Assembly (NCBI RefSeq): GCF_011683915.1 | Contig: NZ_JAAQPH010000020.1 | Location: 1-64,000 of the forward strand | DNA length: 64,000 bases | DNA from: Pelagibius litoralis | GTDB taxonomy: Bacteria > Pseudomonadota > Alphaproteobacteria > Kiloniellales > Kiloniellaceae | Direction: 5' to 3' | In this document: piece by piece, positions 53,185 through 62,293 of the stretch | How positions within the stretch are numbered: position 1 is the first letter of the stretch | How the letters are laid out: each line of letters opens with the position of its first letter | The notes under the pieces: model-generated | Database searches by the model: none | Told to the model about the DNA's origin: nothing | Seen by the model: the letters and a program-made list of their open reading frames with translations, nothing else | Program-made: the position numbers and the translations under genes

Positions 53185-54016
53185 CAATGATTCCTACTCA
53201 TGCTGTTCACAACCCCGCCGAATACGATTGTCTCCCGGTGGAGCGGAACGATTCGCTGATCTGTGGGGTGGCGTACAGCTGAGCTTGCGTCGTGCCCTAG
53301 GCTTTACGCCTGTCCGACGTTAGCGCCGCCCCTCACGGGAGACACAAGCTAGGCGGTCGCAGGCACGGCACCCAGTACGTGCGCTGCGCCTCGGACTCCG
53401 CATGCAGTTATACTCACCGATTCGCTTTCCCGACTAGTCCTTGCCACGACCCCACGTTGAGAGAATACCAGCTTCTGGCGGGAGATGGGACCCTGCAGAT
53501 CTCGCAGGGATCTCTATCAGCTCATCAAAAGGTGGCGCGCAAAGACCATTTTTGATTGTATAGATATTTATGAAATCTATCTACGGAAGCAGCGTCGGTG
53601 GTCGCGTACCCCGCTCCTCTTCGATCTCGTGCCCTACAAGGCAATCCAGGTGCTCCGCGAATGTGGGCGGATGCGCGAGTATGGGCCTGGCCTGTTGCAG
53701 CGGCTCCACCGACTGCGGTATCGGCTGCGCTGCCAGCAGTGCAATCGAGGCGACGGCTTCGCCATCACCATCATCCGCACTCCGGGACGCGGCGACAATC
53801 GCCAGAAGCGGGCAGAGCGGCTGTTGGTCGCTCGGCCCAGGTGAATCGGCCGTGCAAGGGGACGGCGCGTCTCGCCGCGTGGCCGGCGCACGCCACTGGC
53901 GGCTCTTTCAGGGGAGATCGCCTGACTTGCGATATGGGGAACTTATCGAAAGTCAGCGGCTGGGGCCTCGACAATGAGGGGAATCCGAAGCGGCCACTTA
54001 GTCAAGAGTCGCGTCC
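53185..54016. other. long gap upstream of the defence operon
   Basis: 832 bases containing the presumed promoter region of the helicase gene and the left copy of a 26-base direct repeat (53942-53967). Open frames in 53480-53850 on both strands show no recognisable family; a decayed mobile gene is possible. Confidence 0.5.
53942..53967 (+). repeat. 26-base direct repeat, left copy
   Basis: CTTATCGAAAGTCAGCGGCT, GGGGCC. The same sequence with two changes is at 55742-55767. The two copies bracket the HEPN-like gene and the amber-interrupted gene. Confidence 0.75.
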
Positions 54017-54736
54017 TCAGGCTGCCGCCTTCGCAATACCGACTCTTTCCAACCATGAGACCCAGAGCTCGAGGAAATCGCGGTAGTCGGTCTCTGTGAT
54101 CCTAAGAAAGTTGAGCGCGATCAAAGGCCCCCGCTCTCCCCGGCAAGCTACTTCGGGATGATAAGGGCACGGACCGAAGTCAAATTTCCCGCTCACAAAC
54201 GCATACATCTTGACTGGCTTGCCGTAGCTGCTCCGGCCCTGCTCATCTAAATATGCTACCCCGCCATGAGCAAGGGCATTGCGCAGTACGCTAATCCACT
54301 GGCTGGCGGGCATCGCTCCGGCGTTTGTGATGGCTTCGGCTGCATCTAGAGCACTCGCTATATCTGCGGGAAGTCCGCGGGCGATATTCCTTGCCCCTCC
54401 ACGGTATTGGACAAAACGCCAGGCGCCCCGTTTATAGAACGGCGCCTGACTGAGTATTCCCTGCTGAATGATATTCTGGAACGCCTCTACAGCGCTTATG
54501 TTGACGTGCCGGTCGTCCGCATAGCCTTCGCCGTCACCCTGCACAATTTGCCGTTCAATGCGTTCGACCGGCAAGTTCAGAATCGGCATCGACATCGAGA
54601 GCAGGAATGTCGAAGTTAGCGGGCCCAATTCAGGTTGGTTGCCACCGTATGCTTGAGCAGCTACATCCCCCAGTCCATTGATGAGCGCGAGACAACGTTG
54701 TGGCAGTTCAATTCCATAATGTTGCGGATTACCCAT
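54017..54736 (-). CDS. HEPN-motif protein of unknown function
   Basis: 239 residues from ATG 54736, ribosome site GGGAAG. An all-helical-looking protein with the sequence SVLRNALAHGGVAYLD: R152-N-A-L-A-H157 is the Rx4-6H motif of HEPN-domain ribonucleases and toxins. The remainder (TSTFLLSMSMPILNLPVERI, FRITETDYRDFLELWVSWLE) is not recognisable. Same strand as the defence operon and upstream of it, separated by 832 bases. HEPN proteins are common effector RNases in abortive infection, so a defence role is plausible; the assignment rests on one short motif. Confidence 0.6.
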   Translation of the reverse strand: MGNPQHYGIELPQRCLALINGLGDVAAQAYGGNQPELGPLTSTFLLSMSMPILNLPVERIERQIVQGDGEGYADDRHVNISAVEAFQNIIQQGILSQAPFYKRGAWRFVQYRGGARNIARGLPADIASALDAAEAITNAGAMPASQWISVLRNALAHGGVAYLDEQGRSSYGKPVKMYAFVSGKFDFGPCPYHPEVACRGERGPLIALNFLRITETDYRDFLELWVSWLERVGIAKAAA

Positions 54737-54890
54737 TATGTTCTTCCCACAATTTCCTGCAATCGGCCAAAGTCACCGATTGTAAGCTAGCTCTGTCAAA
54801 TACTGGCGTTTTACGATAAGCGAAGTGATTGGCTGCGCAAGCAACCCCTTGATGCCAGACCCAGATATCGCAGGTCACTCAGAGTACAAG

Positions 54891-55610
54891 CTAGACTTTC
54901 CAAAACTCGAGCACCTGACGGACGGCGTCTCGAGGACACTCTGTGTAGGCCTCCGTCTGAAGACAATGTGCGATTTTCCGCTTGCGATCCCTGATCTTGC
55001 GCCTAATCGTCTCTGTGAATGGTCCCGTACCTGGCGGCAACACACTGCGATCGCCCGTCGGCCAGTCGTCGGGATATCCCTCTGGAACCTCTCCCGACCG
55101 TATGATTGCCGCTTCTCGCGCAACATCCTCGTGCTCGCAAACCCCGCCATAAAGATGAAACGCGCAGACCCGCAGCTAACGTTTGATCTCCAACACCGTA
55201 TCGGTGAACCCTTTAAGCGGCGTGGGCAGCAGCACCATATTGCCGACGCAAGAATAGAAACGTCTATCCTGTACGATCCGGCTTTTACCGATGAAGGCGC
55301 TGTCGTCATATCCCCAAATGTGACAGGTGGTCCAGTTGGGTGGTTTCTTCCCAACAACCCCAAGCGCGGCGAGAAGCGACTGCTGCGCTGCAACGTTTCC
55401 CTCATGCTTCGCTGTGCCGTTGTTAGTCGCCGGCGTTACCCAATCTGCTTTGTAGAGCGGTGAATTTCGGGCGGTGTCGGGCCTCCACACCGGCAATTCT
55501 TTAAACACTTCGGGATTCACCCAGCACGCCGTCCCGGCAACCATTTTCATAATGACCGGCATTTCATGCTTAATCTCTTTGAGCCCGTCAGGTATTTTGT
55601 TTCGGTCCAT
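54891..55610 (-). pseudogene. conserved protein interrupted by an in-frame amber codon
   Basis: Reading from ATG 55610 gives MDRNKIPDGLKEIKHEMPVI ... WTTCHIWGYDDSAFIGKSRI, QDRRFYSCVGNMVLLPTPLKGFTDTVLEIKR, then TAG at 55178-55176. The same frame continues without a gap, LRVCAFHLYGGVCEHEDVAR ... PFTETIRRKIRDRKRKIA, to a TAG at 54893-54891. The text on both sides has the same style as one protein, and the resemblance of VxxxK-x-LRVCA to other such proteins suggests the stop replaces a sense codon. It may be a true pseudogene, or suppressed. Histidine and cysteine spacing (CHIWG ... SCVGNM) hints at an HNH-like fold, but the role is unknown. Confidence 0.6.
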
Positions 55611-55741
55611 CTGCGTCGCTCGCCCCCTCGGATTCAGACCATTCACAATGGCCGGTAAGTAAAATGCCCGCCGCGTCGTGTCTCGCGCGCTTATCCTGCT
55701 AGCCGATCGTTAGTTCAAGATCAAAAATCGTGTAAGAGAGC

Positions 55742-55767
55742 CTTATCGAAAGTCAGTGGCTGGCGCC
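55742..55767 (+). repeat. 26-base direct repeat, right copy
   Basis: CTTATCGAAAGTCAGTGGCT, GGCGCC; two changes relative to the left copy exactly 1800 bases away. Confidence 0.75.
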
Positions 55768-55961
55768 CGGTAAAGACCCGCCTAAAGTATCTATGGCTGG
55801 TTGAAATTCGCAAAACGCGACGAACGCGTGGTCTTGTTTTGATCCCAACAATGCGCCCGAATGCATGTCGTGGGGTTCGATTTGCCCGGCGGGCAGAGCC
55901 GGCAGCCGGATTTGAGATCGACACGCGGGCTCGGTGCCCCTCGTTAACAAGGAGTTGGATC

Positions 55962-57230
55962 GTGACGAAAGGGACGCTGCGACTTACTCGGCGTGAGCTT
56001 TACGACCGGGTCTGGAAGACGCCCGTCGACCAGCTGGCAAAGGAGCTTGGCATGTCGGGACGCGGCCTCGCCAAGGTTTGCGAGCGCCACGGCATCCCGG
56101 TGCCTCCCCGAGGCTATTGGGCGCGTAAAAGCGCGGGGCAAAGGGTCAAGCGTCCGTCCCTCCTCGACATTGCAGACCCGCGGTATCCCGAGGTGCCTGT
56201 CAACCTGCGCCTGCGCAAGCCCAGCGACACCCCTGTCGAGGAACAGACCCCGATAACTCCTAGCCCGGGCCGCGAGCTCTTCGACCGGCTGCTGGAGGAG
56301 ATCGGCCCACTCAAGGTGCCGCGTCAGCTCAGAAATCCGCACCGGATCATCAGGGACTGGCTGAATGAGGAGCAAATCGAGCTGGAGCGCACCCGCGACT
56401 CCCTCTATGGGCGGCGCAAGTCAAAGTCAGTCCTGGCAACCCCGCTTGCGCGCCGACGTCTGCGCATCCTCGACACGCTGTTCCGAGAACTCGAGCGCCG
56501 CGGCTTCAAGGTCCAGGCAGAACGCAGCCACTGGGCAGGGGTCTGGGCACTCCACGGTCATGATCGCGTCGACATGAACTTCTACGAGCGGGTCCTCTCT
56601 CAACGCCAGCGTCTCAGCCCCGAAGAAGCGGCGAAGATGGGCTTAGCCGGTCGCAAGTGGATAGAGACGAGAGAGGCCACCGGGGCGCTGGATTTCTCGG
56701 TAAAGAGCTGGCTTCCCAAGGACGTTCCCTCTTCCTGGGGCGACGAGGAAGGAAAGCCCCTGGAGACCAAGATTGCTGAGATGCTGGCCGGGATCATGGC
56801 GGCCGCGGGTCAAGAGGCCGCAAGGCGGGAGCAACGGGAGGAAGAGGAGCGCCAGAGGTATCGGGAGGCGGAGGAGCAGCGGAGGCTGGAAGCGGAGTAC
56901 CGAGCCGAGAGACTCAAGGAGGTCGCCCTCCAGCAGCGGGCCGCCGCTTGGCGCCTCGCTGGCGACCTGCGCAGTTACGTGGCAGCCATTCTGTCAGCCG
57001 TGGCCGATGGCGGGTTGCAAGCAAACGAGGAAGATCTCGAAAGGTGGTTAACCTGGGCTCGTGGCCATGCAGATGCCATCGATCCGCTGAGTTCAGGCGA
57101 TGCACTCGGAACAGAACTGCTGTGCGAAGAAGACGCCGTACAACACGATTCGCACACGCATTTCAGCCCCACCAATACACTTGCCGATCCAGGCTGGTTT
57201 TGGGGGCATCGGTGGTGGCTGAAGGGGTGA
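55962..57230 (+). CDS. hypothetical protein with N-terminal HTH and coiled coil
   Basis: 422 residues from GTG 55962 with AAGGAG seven bases upstream; an upstream frame from 55839 lacks support. The N-terminal 60 residues are a helix-turn-helix-like module: LRLTRRELYDRVWKTPVDQL, AKELGMSGRGLAKVCERHGI and PVPPRGYWARKSAG, a combination seen in many island-borne proteins. The middle is mixed, then a highly charged coiled coil (about 315-365, EEEERQRYREAEEQRRLE). Function unknown. It is transcribed away from the defence operon, beside tRNA-Arg, so it belongs to the island cargo. Confidence 0.75.
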   Translation: MTKGTLRLTRRELYDRVWKTPVDQLAKELGMSGRGLAKVCERHGIPVPPRGYWARKSAGQRVKRPSLLDIADPRYPEVPVNLRLRKPSDTPVEEQTPITPSPGRELFDRLLEEIGPLKVPRQLRNPHRIIRDWLNEEQIELERTRDSLYGRRKSKSVLATPLARRRLRILDTLFRELERRGFKVQAERSHWAGVWALHGHDRVDMNFYERVLSQRQRLSPEEAAKMGLAGRKWIETREATGALDFSVKSWLPKDVPSSWGDEEGKPLETKIAEMLAGIMAAAGQEAARREQREEEERQRYREAEEQRRLEAEYRAERLKEVALQQRAAAWRLAGDLRSYVAAILSAVADGGLQANEEDLERWLTWARGHADAIDPLSSGDALGTELLCEEDAVQHDSHTHFSPTNTLADPGWFWGHRWWLKG

Positions 57231-57630
57231 CGGAGATGGCAGGGAATCCGAGCCCAACTCGTGGGCGATGACATTCCTCCGGCAGGATTCCCTCAACGGC
57301 GCCGGCGGCGCGGTGCGCTTCTGCCCAGAGGCCAGAACGGAAGGCGACACAGCGATTCTGCGCCGCTGCAGGGCCGGCGAACATGGACCTTGCAGCGTGC
57401 GAGCACCCCACCGGCCCAATTTGTCCTGGTCGTGCTGGAACCAGCTCCGAGCCCTGATCGGCCTCGCAGCGGACCGGGAGCGCACAGCGAGATCGAGCCC
57501 AACGACAGCGCAGGGCTGTGCCGCCGGCGCAGGGAGTTAGAACGAATCGGGAAAAGTGGAAACCACTGGCGAAAAAAGTGGAAACCGAAAGTTTTCCTAC
57601 CCCGTTTTCTTTTTATTTTTCAGCGGGGTA
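57231..57630. other. intergenic between island cargo and tRNA-Arg
   Basis: 400 bases without a supported gene. The end is AT-rich and holds two copies of AAAAGTGGAAACC 22 bases apart (57552 and 57574), plus TACCCCG/CGGGGTA arms just past the tRNA 3' end. Likely island border sequence. Confidence 0.5.
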
Positions 57631-57707
57631 TGGCGCGCCCGGGAAGATTCGAACTCCCAACCTCCTGATCCGTAGTCAGACGCTCTATCCAGTTGAGCTA
57701 CGGGCGC
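57631..57707 (-). tRNA. tRNA-Arg (anticodon ACG)
   Basis: The minus strand forms a complete cloverleaf of 77 bases: acceptor GCGCCCG/CGGGCGC, D arm AGCTCAACTGGATAGAGC, anticodon arm CTGACTACGGATCAG with loop CTACGGA (anticodon ACG), T arm GGGAGTTCGAATCTTCCC, discriminator G and encoded CCA. Its 3' end faces the accessory region, the usual orientation for a tRNA used as an integration target. Confidence 0.93.
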
Positions 57708-58012
57708 AAATAAAAGCAAAACTCCGCCTTGGCGGCATAGTTTCCGCCGCGAAGAGGCCGGACATTACTCGAAGCCCCGGGCCCTTGCAAGCGCTTCGCC
57801 ACGCCCCGTAAGGTCATGGATTCCGGCCCGGAATCGGGATTCCGGCACCAATCTGGCCAAGGAAATGGCTCTTGTACCCCCAGAATCCATACTCTACTAT
57901 CTCGCGATCTTCCTAGGGGGGCTGGGATAGCAAGAATATGTAAAGACTTAGATGGTTAATCTGCAAGTCGTTACCTGGTTGTGCTGTCCCGTAAATCTGT
58001 ACGGAAATCTCT
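57708..58012. other. intergenic between tRNA-Arg and the lipoprotein gene
   Basis: 305 bases with no gene. A 17-base palindrome GATTCCGGCCCGGAATC lies at 57819-57835 with a third GATTCCGG half site just after it. The lipoprotein promoter should be in the AT-richer end. Confidence 0.5.
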
Positions 58013-59188
58013 ATGTCGAATAGACACTCCTTGCCCTTTCGCCGCACTGCGGTGGTCATCGGCGCGCTTCTCCTCGTCACCGGCTGTGCCATGCCGCAAA
58101 AGGAGTCGAGCACTGCGAGCAGCAGCGCCGAAGCCCCGCCGGCTGAGACCGCCACAACCACCCAGAGTGCTGCGGTAGAGACCGCACCGGCACCGCCGCC
58201 GGCTGCCCCGTCGACACCGGTGCCCCAGATTCTGGGTACCACCGATTTCAAGCCGCCCACCGTCAGCAACATGCGGCCGACGGGAACCGTCGTCGGGCAA
58301 AAGATCGAAGGCCTGAGAAGCGATCTCCTGCGGCTTCAGGGCGAATTGTCGAGCGAAAACAATTCGCTTCAGGGTCTGCGGGTTTCAGCACGCCAGTTTG
58401 CCGGCAACTATCATTCCCTGAAGGCGGCGATGAATGCCCGCCTGCAGGTCGGCACCACGCCCGGCAACCCGGAGCTGGTGGCCCAGTGGAATCAGGCCCA
58501 GTCGGAGCTTCAGCAGGTCGGCGCATCGATCGCCGCGTTGAACACCCTGGCCAGCCAGGTGTCCGGCACCGCATCCCTGTCAGCCTTCCTGCTGGAATCC
58601 ACCAGCACGACCTTTGAACTGCGCGGCGCGGTCGAAGAGGACCACCGCCAGTTGGCCGTGCTGGAAGACGAGGTCAACAAGACCGTGGTGATCATCGACC
58701 GGCTGCTCAACGAGCTGACCGACGACATCGCCCGTACCCAGAACTACTTTGCCAACGAGCGGCTCAATCTGACCGCCATGCAGGTGGCCATCGACAACGG
58801 TGAGTACATCGGCGGCAGCCTGGCCAATCGGTCTTATGGCGTGCCGGCGCCGGCACCGGCAGGCGGGGCCGCCAGTCAGGTGGGCCAGCGCCAGCCCCTG
58901 GCGGTGATCCGTTTCGACCGGCCCGATGTGCAGTACGAGCAGGCACTCTTCACCGTCGTCGGCTCGGCCCTCGAAAGGCGCCCCAACGCGGCCTTCGACA
59001 TCGTCGCCGTATCGCCCAGCCAGGGCGATGCCGCCCAGGTCGCCCTGGACACCACACGCTCACGCCGCAATGCAGAAGGCGTGCTGCGGACCCTGACCTC
59101 CATGGGCCTGCCGGCGGACCGTATGACGCTGTCGGCAACCAGCAGCGCGCAGGCGCAGGTCACCGAGGTTCACGTCTACGTCCGATAG
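58013..59188 (+). CDS. outer-membrane or periplasmic lipoprotein with OmpA-like C-terminus
   Basis: 391 residues. Signal peptide with lipobox LLLVTGC (Cys25 lipidated), then a Pro/Ala/Thr-rich linker (APAPPPAAPSTP), a long helical coiled coil (about 90-260, e.g. KIEGLRSDLLRLQGELSSEN) and a C-terminal OmpA-like region. The latter shows ALERRPNAAFDIVAVSP and LDTTRSRRNAEGVLRTLTSM, GLPADRM, as in peptidoglycan-binding OmpA modules, where a conserved NA..V....G motif occurs. It may span from the outer membrane to the cell wall. It appears to be core chromosome. Confidence 0.8.
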   Translation: MSNRHSLPFRRTAVVIGALLLVTGCAMPQKESSTASSSAEAPPAETATTTQSAAVETAPAPPPAAPSTPVPQILGTTDFKPPTVSNMRPTGTVVGQKIEGLRSDLLRLQGELSSENNSLQGLRVSARQFAGNYHSLKAAMNARLQVGTTPGNPELVAQWNQAQSELQQVGASIAALNTLASQVSGTASLSAFLLESTSTTFELRGAVEEDHRQLAVLEDEVNKTVVIIDRLLNELTDDIARTQNYFANERLNLTAMQVAIDNGEYIGGSLANRSYGVPAPAPAGGAASQVGQRQPLAVIRFDRPDVQYEQALFTVVGSALERRPNAAFDIVAVSPSQGDAAQVALDTTRSRRNAEGVLRTLTSMGLPADRMTLSATSSAQAQVTEVHVYVR

Positions 59189-59316
59189 ACAACCCGTGCC
59201 GCGAAAGCGGCAGCGGTACCATCTGCGGCTTCCAAGGGCCGTTCGATCAGCTGCTGATGTTTGCGGCTGACTGAACGGCCCTCAGTCTTTCCGGTACGCA
59301 GTTTTTGGAGACTGGG

Positions 59317-59345
59317 GCTTTTCGGGACCCCAGCTTTTCGGGACC
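59317..59345. repeat. short tandem repeat GCTTTTCGGGACC
   Basis: Two copies 16 bases apart (59317-59329, 59333-59345) in the gap upstream of the DUF4864 gene. Confidence 0.6.
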
Positions 59346-59405
59346 GGGGGGCTGGTCCCAAGCCCGCTCTGATCTATTTGCTTAGAAAAGACAGGAGGGG
59401 GTTCT

Positions 59406-59897
59406 ATGCTTTTTGCGTTCATTTCACGGTTTCACGCCAATCTGGGCTTCATCTTTACCGTTGTATTCATCAGCCTCGCGCTGGGTGGCGGCGCACCGCC
59501 CGTCTGGGCCCAGGCTTCCTCCCCCCAGGAGAGCGGCCAGCCGGTGCCGGCCGACCGCCAGGCGATCCTGCGCACCATTCAGTCCCAGCTCGATGCCTTT
59601 CAGGCCGATGACGGGGCGCGGGCCTTTTCCTTCGCCACACCGCGCTTGCGCGAAATGTTCGGCACGCCGGACAATTTCATGGCCATGGTACGCGGCGGCT
59701 ATATGTCGGTTTATCGGCCACAGTCGGTCGAGTTTCTCGATGCGCGGGTGGTCTCCGGACGTACCGGTCAGGCCGTGCGCTTCGTCGGCCCGGACGGCAA
59801 CGCCGTGATCGCGATCTACACCATGGAAATGCAGCCCGACGGCTCCTGGCGGATTGCCGCGGTTCAGTTGGTCCCAACCGGCGAAATTTCCAGCTAG
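59406..59897 (+). CDS. exported DUF4864 protein
   Basis: 163 residues; AGGAGGGGG precedes ATG 59406. Signal peptide or N-terminal anchor (IFTVVFISLALGGGAPPVWA-QAS). Family core: AILRTIQSQLDAFQADDGAR, AFSFATPRLREMFGTPDNFM, AMVRGGYMSVYRPQSVEF and a last strand WRIAAVQLVPT. DUF4864 proteins have an NTF2-like fold and are of unknown function, common in alphaproteobacteria. Confidence 0.9.
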   Translation: MLFAFISRFHANLGFIFTVVFISLALGGGAPPVWAQASSPQESGQPVPADRQAILRTIQSQLDAFQADDGARAFSFATPRLREMFGTPDNFMAMVRGGYMSVYRPQSVEFLDARVVSGRTGQAVRFVGPDGNAVIAIYTMEMQPDGSWRIAAVQLVPTGEISS

Positions 59898-60167
59898 ACG
59901 CTTTTCGGTTTAGACGGCACCGGCCCGCTCCCCCTCCCGGCCACCCAACGCCAGTATCCTATGGGTGGCCGGGTGGGGGAGCGGGCCGGAACCGCTTCGA
60001 CGTCAGTCGAAAAAGCTCTAGGGCATTTTCCAGATTTGACAGCCTGCCCCCGGCAGCGAATAAAGGCCTCTGCGAGCCTGCGTTTCGGCAGGTATCAACA
60101 GCCTTCCGCTGCTGCCCCGCGGTCATCCACCCGGCGCGGCCCGGAACAAGGGGGAAACAGACGTAAA

Positions 60168-60653
60168 ATGGCGCAGGCAGAACAGAGAAGCTTTCCCGTA
60201 TCCTGGGACCAACTTCACCGCGATTCACGCGCGCTGGCCTGGCGCCTGGTCGAAAAAGGGCCCTTCAAAGGCATCGCTGCGGTTACCCGCGGCGGCCTGG
60301 TGCCGGCAGCGGTGATCGCCCGTGAGCTGGACCTGCGCATGATCGATACCCTCTGCATCGTCAGCTATCGCGACGACAATACCCAGGGCGAGTTGGAGGT
60401 CCTGAAGAACGTCGACCACGACAGCGAGGGTTGGTTGATCATCGATGACCTGGTGGACACGGGAAAGACCGCCTCGGTGGTCCGTGAGTTGATGCCCAAG
60501 GCCCATTTCGCCACGGTCTATGCCAAGCCCGCAGGGCGGCCGCTGGTGGACTCCTTTGTGACCGAAGTCAGCCAGGACACCTGGATTCTGTTCCCCTGGG
60601 ATGCCGAACTGCAGTCGGTACCGCCGATCATCCACAATTCACGCAAGGGCTGA
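60168..60653 (+). CDS. gpt: xanthine/guanine phosphoribosyltransferase
   Basis: 161 residues from ATG 60168 with AAGGGGGAAA upstream. It salvages xanthine or guanine using PRPP. The signature is [19 protein letters not shown], with [19 protein letters not shown] before it (purine-binding loop near [11 protein letters not shown]) and WILFPWD near the end. These match the E. coli Gpt type rather than the Xpt type. It is convergent with the regulator gene below. Confidence 0.93.
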   Translation: MAQAEQRSFPVSWDQLHRDSRALAWRLVEKGPFKGIAAVTRGGLVPAAVIARELDLRMIDTLCIVSYRDDNTQGELEVLKNVDHDSEGWLIIDDLVDTGKTASVVRELMPKAHFATVYAKPAGRPLVDSFVTEVSQDTWILFPWDAELQSVPPIIHNSRKG

Positions 60654-60693
60654 GCCCGGCCGGACAGACAGTGGCAGGAAAATCGGCAGGCCG

Positions 60694-61446
60694 CTAGAAA
60701 CCGCCGGCGATCTCTTCCAGATCTTCGCGCCCTGACAGCTCCACCTTGCTGTCGGGCAGCAGGCGAATCAGGTTGCTCTTCTTCAACTGGGTGAAGGTAC
60801 GGCTCACGGTTTCGGTCGTGAGGCCCAGGAAATCGCCAATGTCCGTGCGGCTCATCGGCACGAAAACCGGGTTGTCATTCACGCCGCGCTGACGCGCGCG
60901 CCTGGCCAGCAGTATCAGGAAAGAAGCGATCTTCTCGCGCGCTGTCTTGCGCCCCAGCAGCAGCATCTGATCCTGTGCCGCCGCCAGCTCGTTGCTGGCG
61001 ATGTTCAGCAGCCGCTGCTCGACCCTGGGAAAGCGCTCCATCAGGTTTTCCAGCTTACGCCGGGGAAAACGGCAGAGATTGCAGAGCGTCACCGCCTCGG
61101 CGCTGTAGGCATAGGTTTCCTGGTTGGCCAGCCCAAGAAAATCACCGGCGAAGAGAAAACCGGTTACCTGGCGCCGCCCATCCGGCAAAAGTTTGTAAAC
61201 TTTCACGGTGCCGGCTGTGACGTTAAAGACATGATCAGCCGGCTCACCCTCATCGAACAAGGGGTTGCCGGACTGCAGTTCGACGGTGCTGACAATGGCT
61301 GCCATCTGCGTCTGCTCGATGTCGTTGAGCGGCGCGCAGATCGTGAGGCTGCGGATTTCGCAGGCGCTGCAGGGCGACGGCCCCGCGCCCTCCCGCGGAA
61401 CCGCAGGGGAAAGACTGCCCACGTGCTTGACGTCAAATACAGCCAT
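60694..61446 (-). CDS. fnrL: FnrL/FixK-type Crp-family regulator with iron-sulfur cysteines
   Basis: 250 residues from ATG 61446. N-terminal cysteines PCSACEIRSLTIC (C26, C29, C37) and further cysteines in VTLCNLCRFP (near 122-125) are the set that binds a 4Fe-4S cluster in Fnr proteins, so it senses oxygen. Cyclic-nucleotide-like sensor domain (about 60-150) and a winged helix with the recognition element DIGDFLGLTTETVSRTFTQL. The TTGAC-N4-ATCAA box at 61524-61537 upstream fits its own binding site, so autoregulation is likely. It would switch genes for low-oxygen life. Confidence 0.92.
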   Translation of the reverse strand: MAVFDVKHVGSLSPAVPREGAGPSPCSACEIRSLTICAPLNDIEQTQMAAIVSTVELQSGNPLFDEGEPADHVFNVTAGTVKVYKLLPDGRRQVTGFLFAGDFLGLANQETYAYSAEAVTLCNLCRFPRRKLENLMERFPRVEQRLLNIASNELAAAQDQMLLLGRKTAREKIASFLILLARRARQRGVNDNPVFVPMSRTDIGDFLGLTTETVSRTFTQLKKSNLIRLLPDSKVELSGREDLEEIAGGF

Positions 61447-61523
61447 TTAGACTAGATCCTCCCACCTGACCTTCCCAAGCTCTCCGTCCCTGCATGACAT
61501 GCAGGTAGGTAATAATTCCACGA

Positions 61524-61537
61524 TTGACGCAGATCAA
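61524..61537. promoter_or_regulatory. Fnr/FixK box
   Basis: TTGACGCAGATCAA matches the TTGAC-N4-ATCAA consensus. It lies 78 bases upstream of the fnrL start and 53 bases upstream of the divergent GNAT-like gene, so it could act on both. Confidence 0.82.
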
Positions 61538-61589
61538 GGACGCGGCCTCGGCTTCACGCCCACCCTTTGCCTGTCTCTCTATCATTAGG

Positions 61590-62081
61590 ATGCCCTTGAT
61601 TTTGCGAAAACTCAACGTCAGTCTTTTATCCAACGAAGAGGTGGATCGCGCCTATCCCCTGGTGCAGACCGTTCTGCCGGACGCCTCGATCGAGGCTTGG
61701 CGGCGCTTTGCGGAGGCCCGCCTTGCGCGGGAGGCACGGGACAGAGCGGGCATCCTTTCGGTACGCAACGAACAAAGTTGTATCGTCGGCCTGGGGGCCT
61801 ACCTCCTGGCTGAAGACCTGCTGCACGGCCCGATCCTCTTCGCCGATCATTTCTGCGCCCTGGATATCATGGACCCCACGAGCGTCGCCCGGGCGCTGGT
61901 GCGCGCGATCGAACGCGTGGCAGAACAACAGGGTTGCTCTGCCATCCATACCACATTGATGCAGACGGAGGCGCGGGGGGCGGACAGCTGGATATCCAAT
62001 GTCCTGCATGAACGCGGCCACTGCGTAAAAGGCCTGCAGATGTGCAAGCTCATCGCCTCCGCGACCCGTCCGGTTTGCTGA
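61590..62081 (+). CDS. GNAT-like acyltransferase or related protein, divergent from fnrL
   Basis: 163 residues from ATG 61590; a longer frame starts at 61524, but that would cover the Fnr box. The pattern SNEEVDRAYPLVQTVLPDAS, SCIVGLGAYLLAEDLLHGPI, LFADHFCALD...ARALVRAIERVAEQQGCSAIHTTL resembles a GNAT fold with shortened motif A. Relatives are found beside fnr-type genes in alphaproteobacteria. The substrate is unknown; oxygen control through the shared box is likely. Confidence 0.65.
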   Translation: MPLILRKLNVSLLSNEEVDRAYPLVQTVLPDASIEAWRRFAEARLAREARDRAGILSVRNEQSCIVGLGAYLLAEDLLHGPILFADHFCALDIMDPTSVARALVRAIERVAEQQGCSAIHTTLMQTEARGADSWISNVLHERGHCVKGLQMCKLIASATRPVC

Positions 62082-62293
62082 CAACACGCCCGGTCCCGCT
62101 GCCCCGATCTTCCCACTGTGCGCGTCTTCCCGCGCGCTGCAGTGTTGCCTCTTATTCTTCCCCTGGTAATGGCCGCCGGTCTGTCCGATGCTAGCGGATG
62201 GTCGTTTCTGGTTGAACAATCGAGACTGTGAATCAAGCCCCGGGACCGTCCCGCCCCGGGATTCCCACTGCGCCGCTGAAAGAGGACTGCGTC

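Noticed and set aside
53485-53844. Rightward frame with PLLFDLVPYKAIQVLRECGR
   Set aside because: Frames on both strands are equally open and none shows a family pattern or ribosome site; possibly a decayed gene, but not supportable.
57598-57630. TACCCCG/CGGGGTA arms as terminator of tRNA-Arg
   Set aside because: Loop of about 20 AT-rich bases is too long and no T-run follows; noted only as border sequence.
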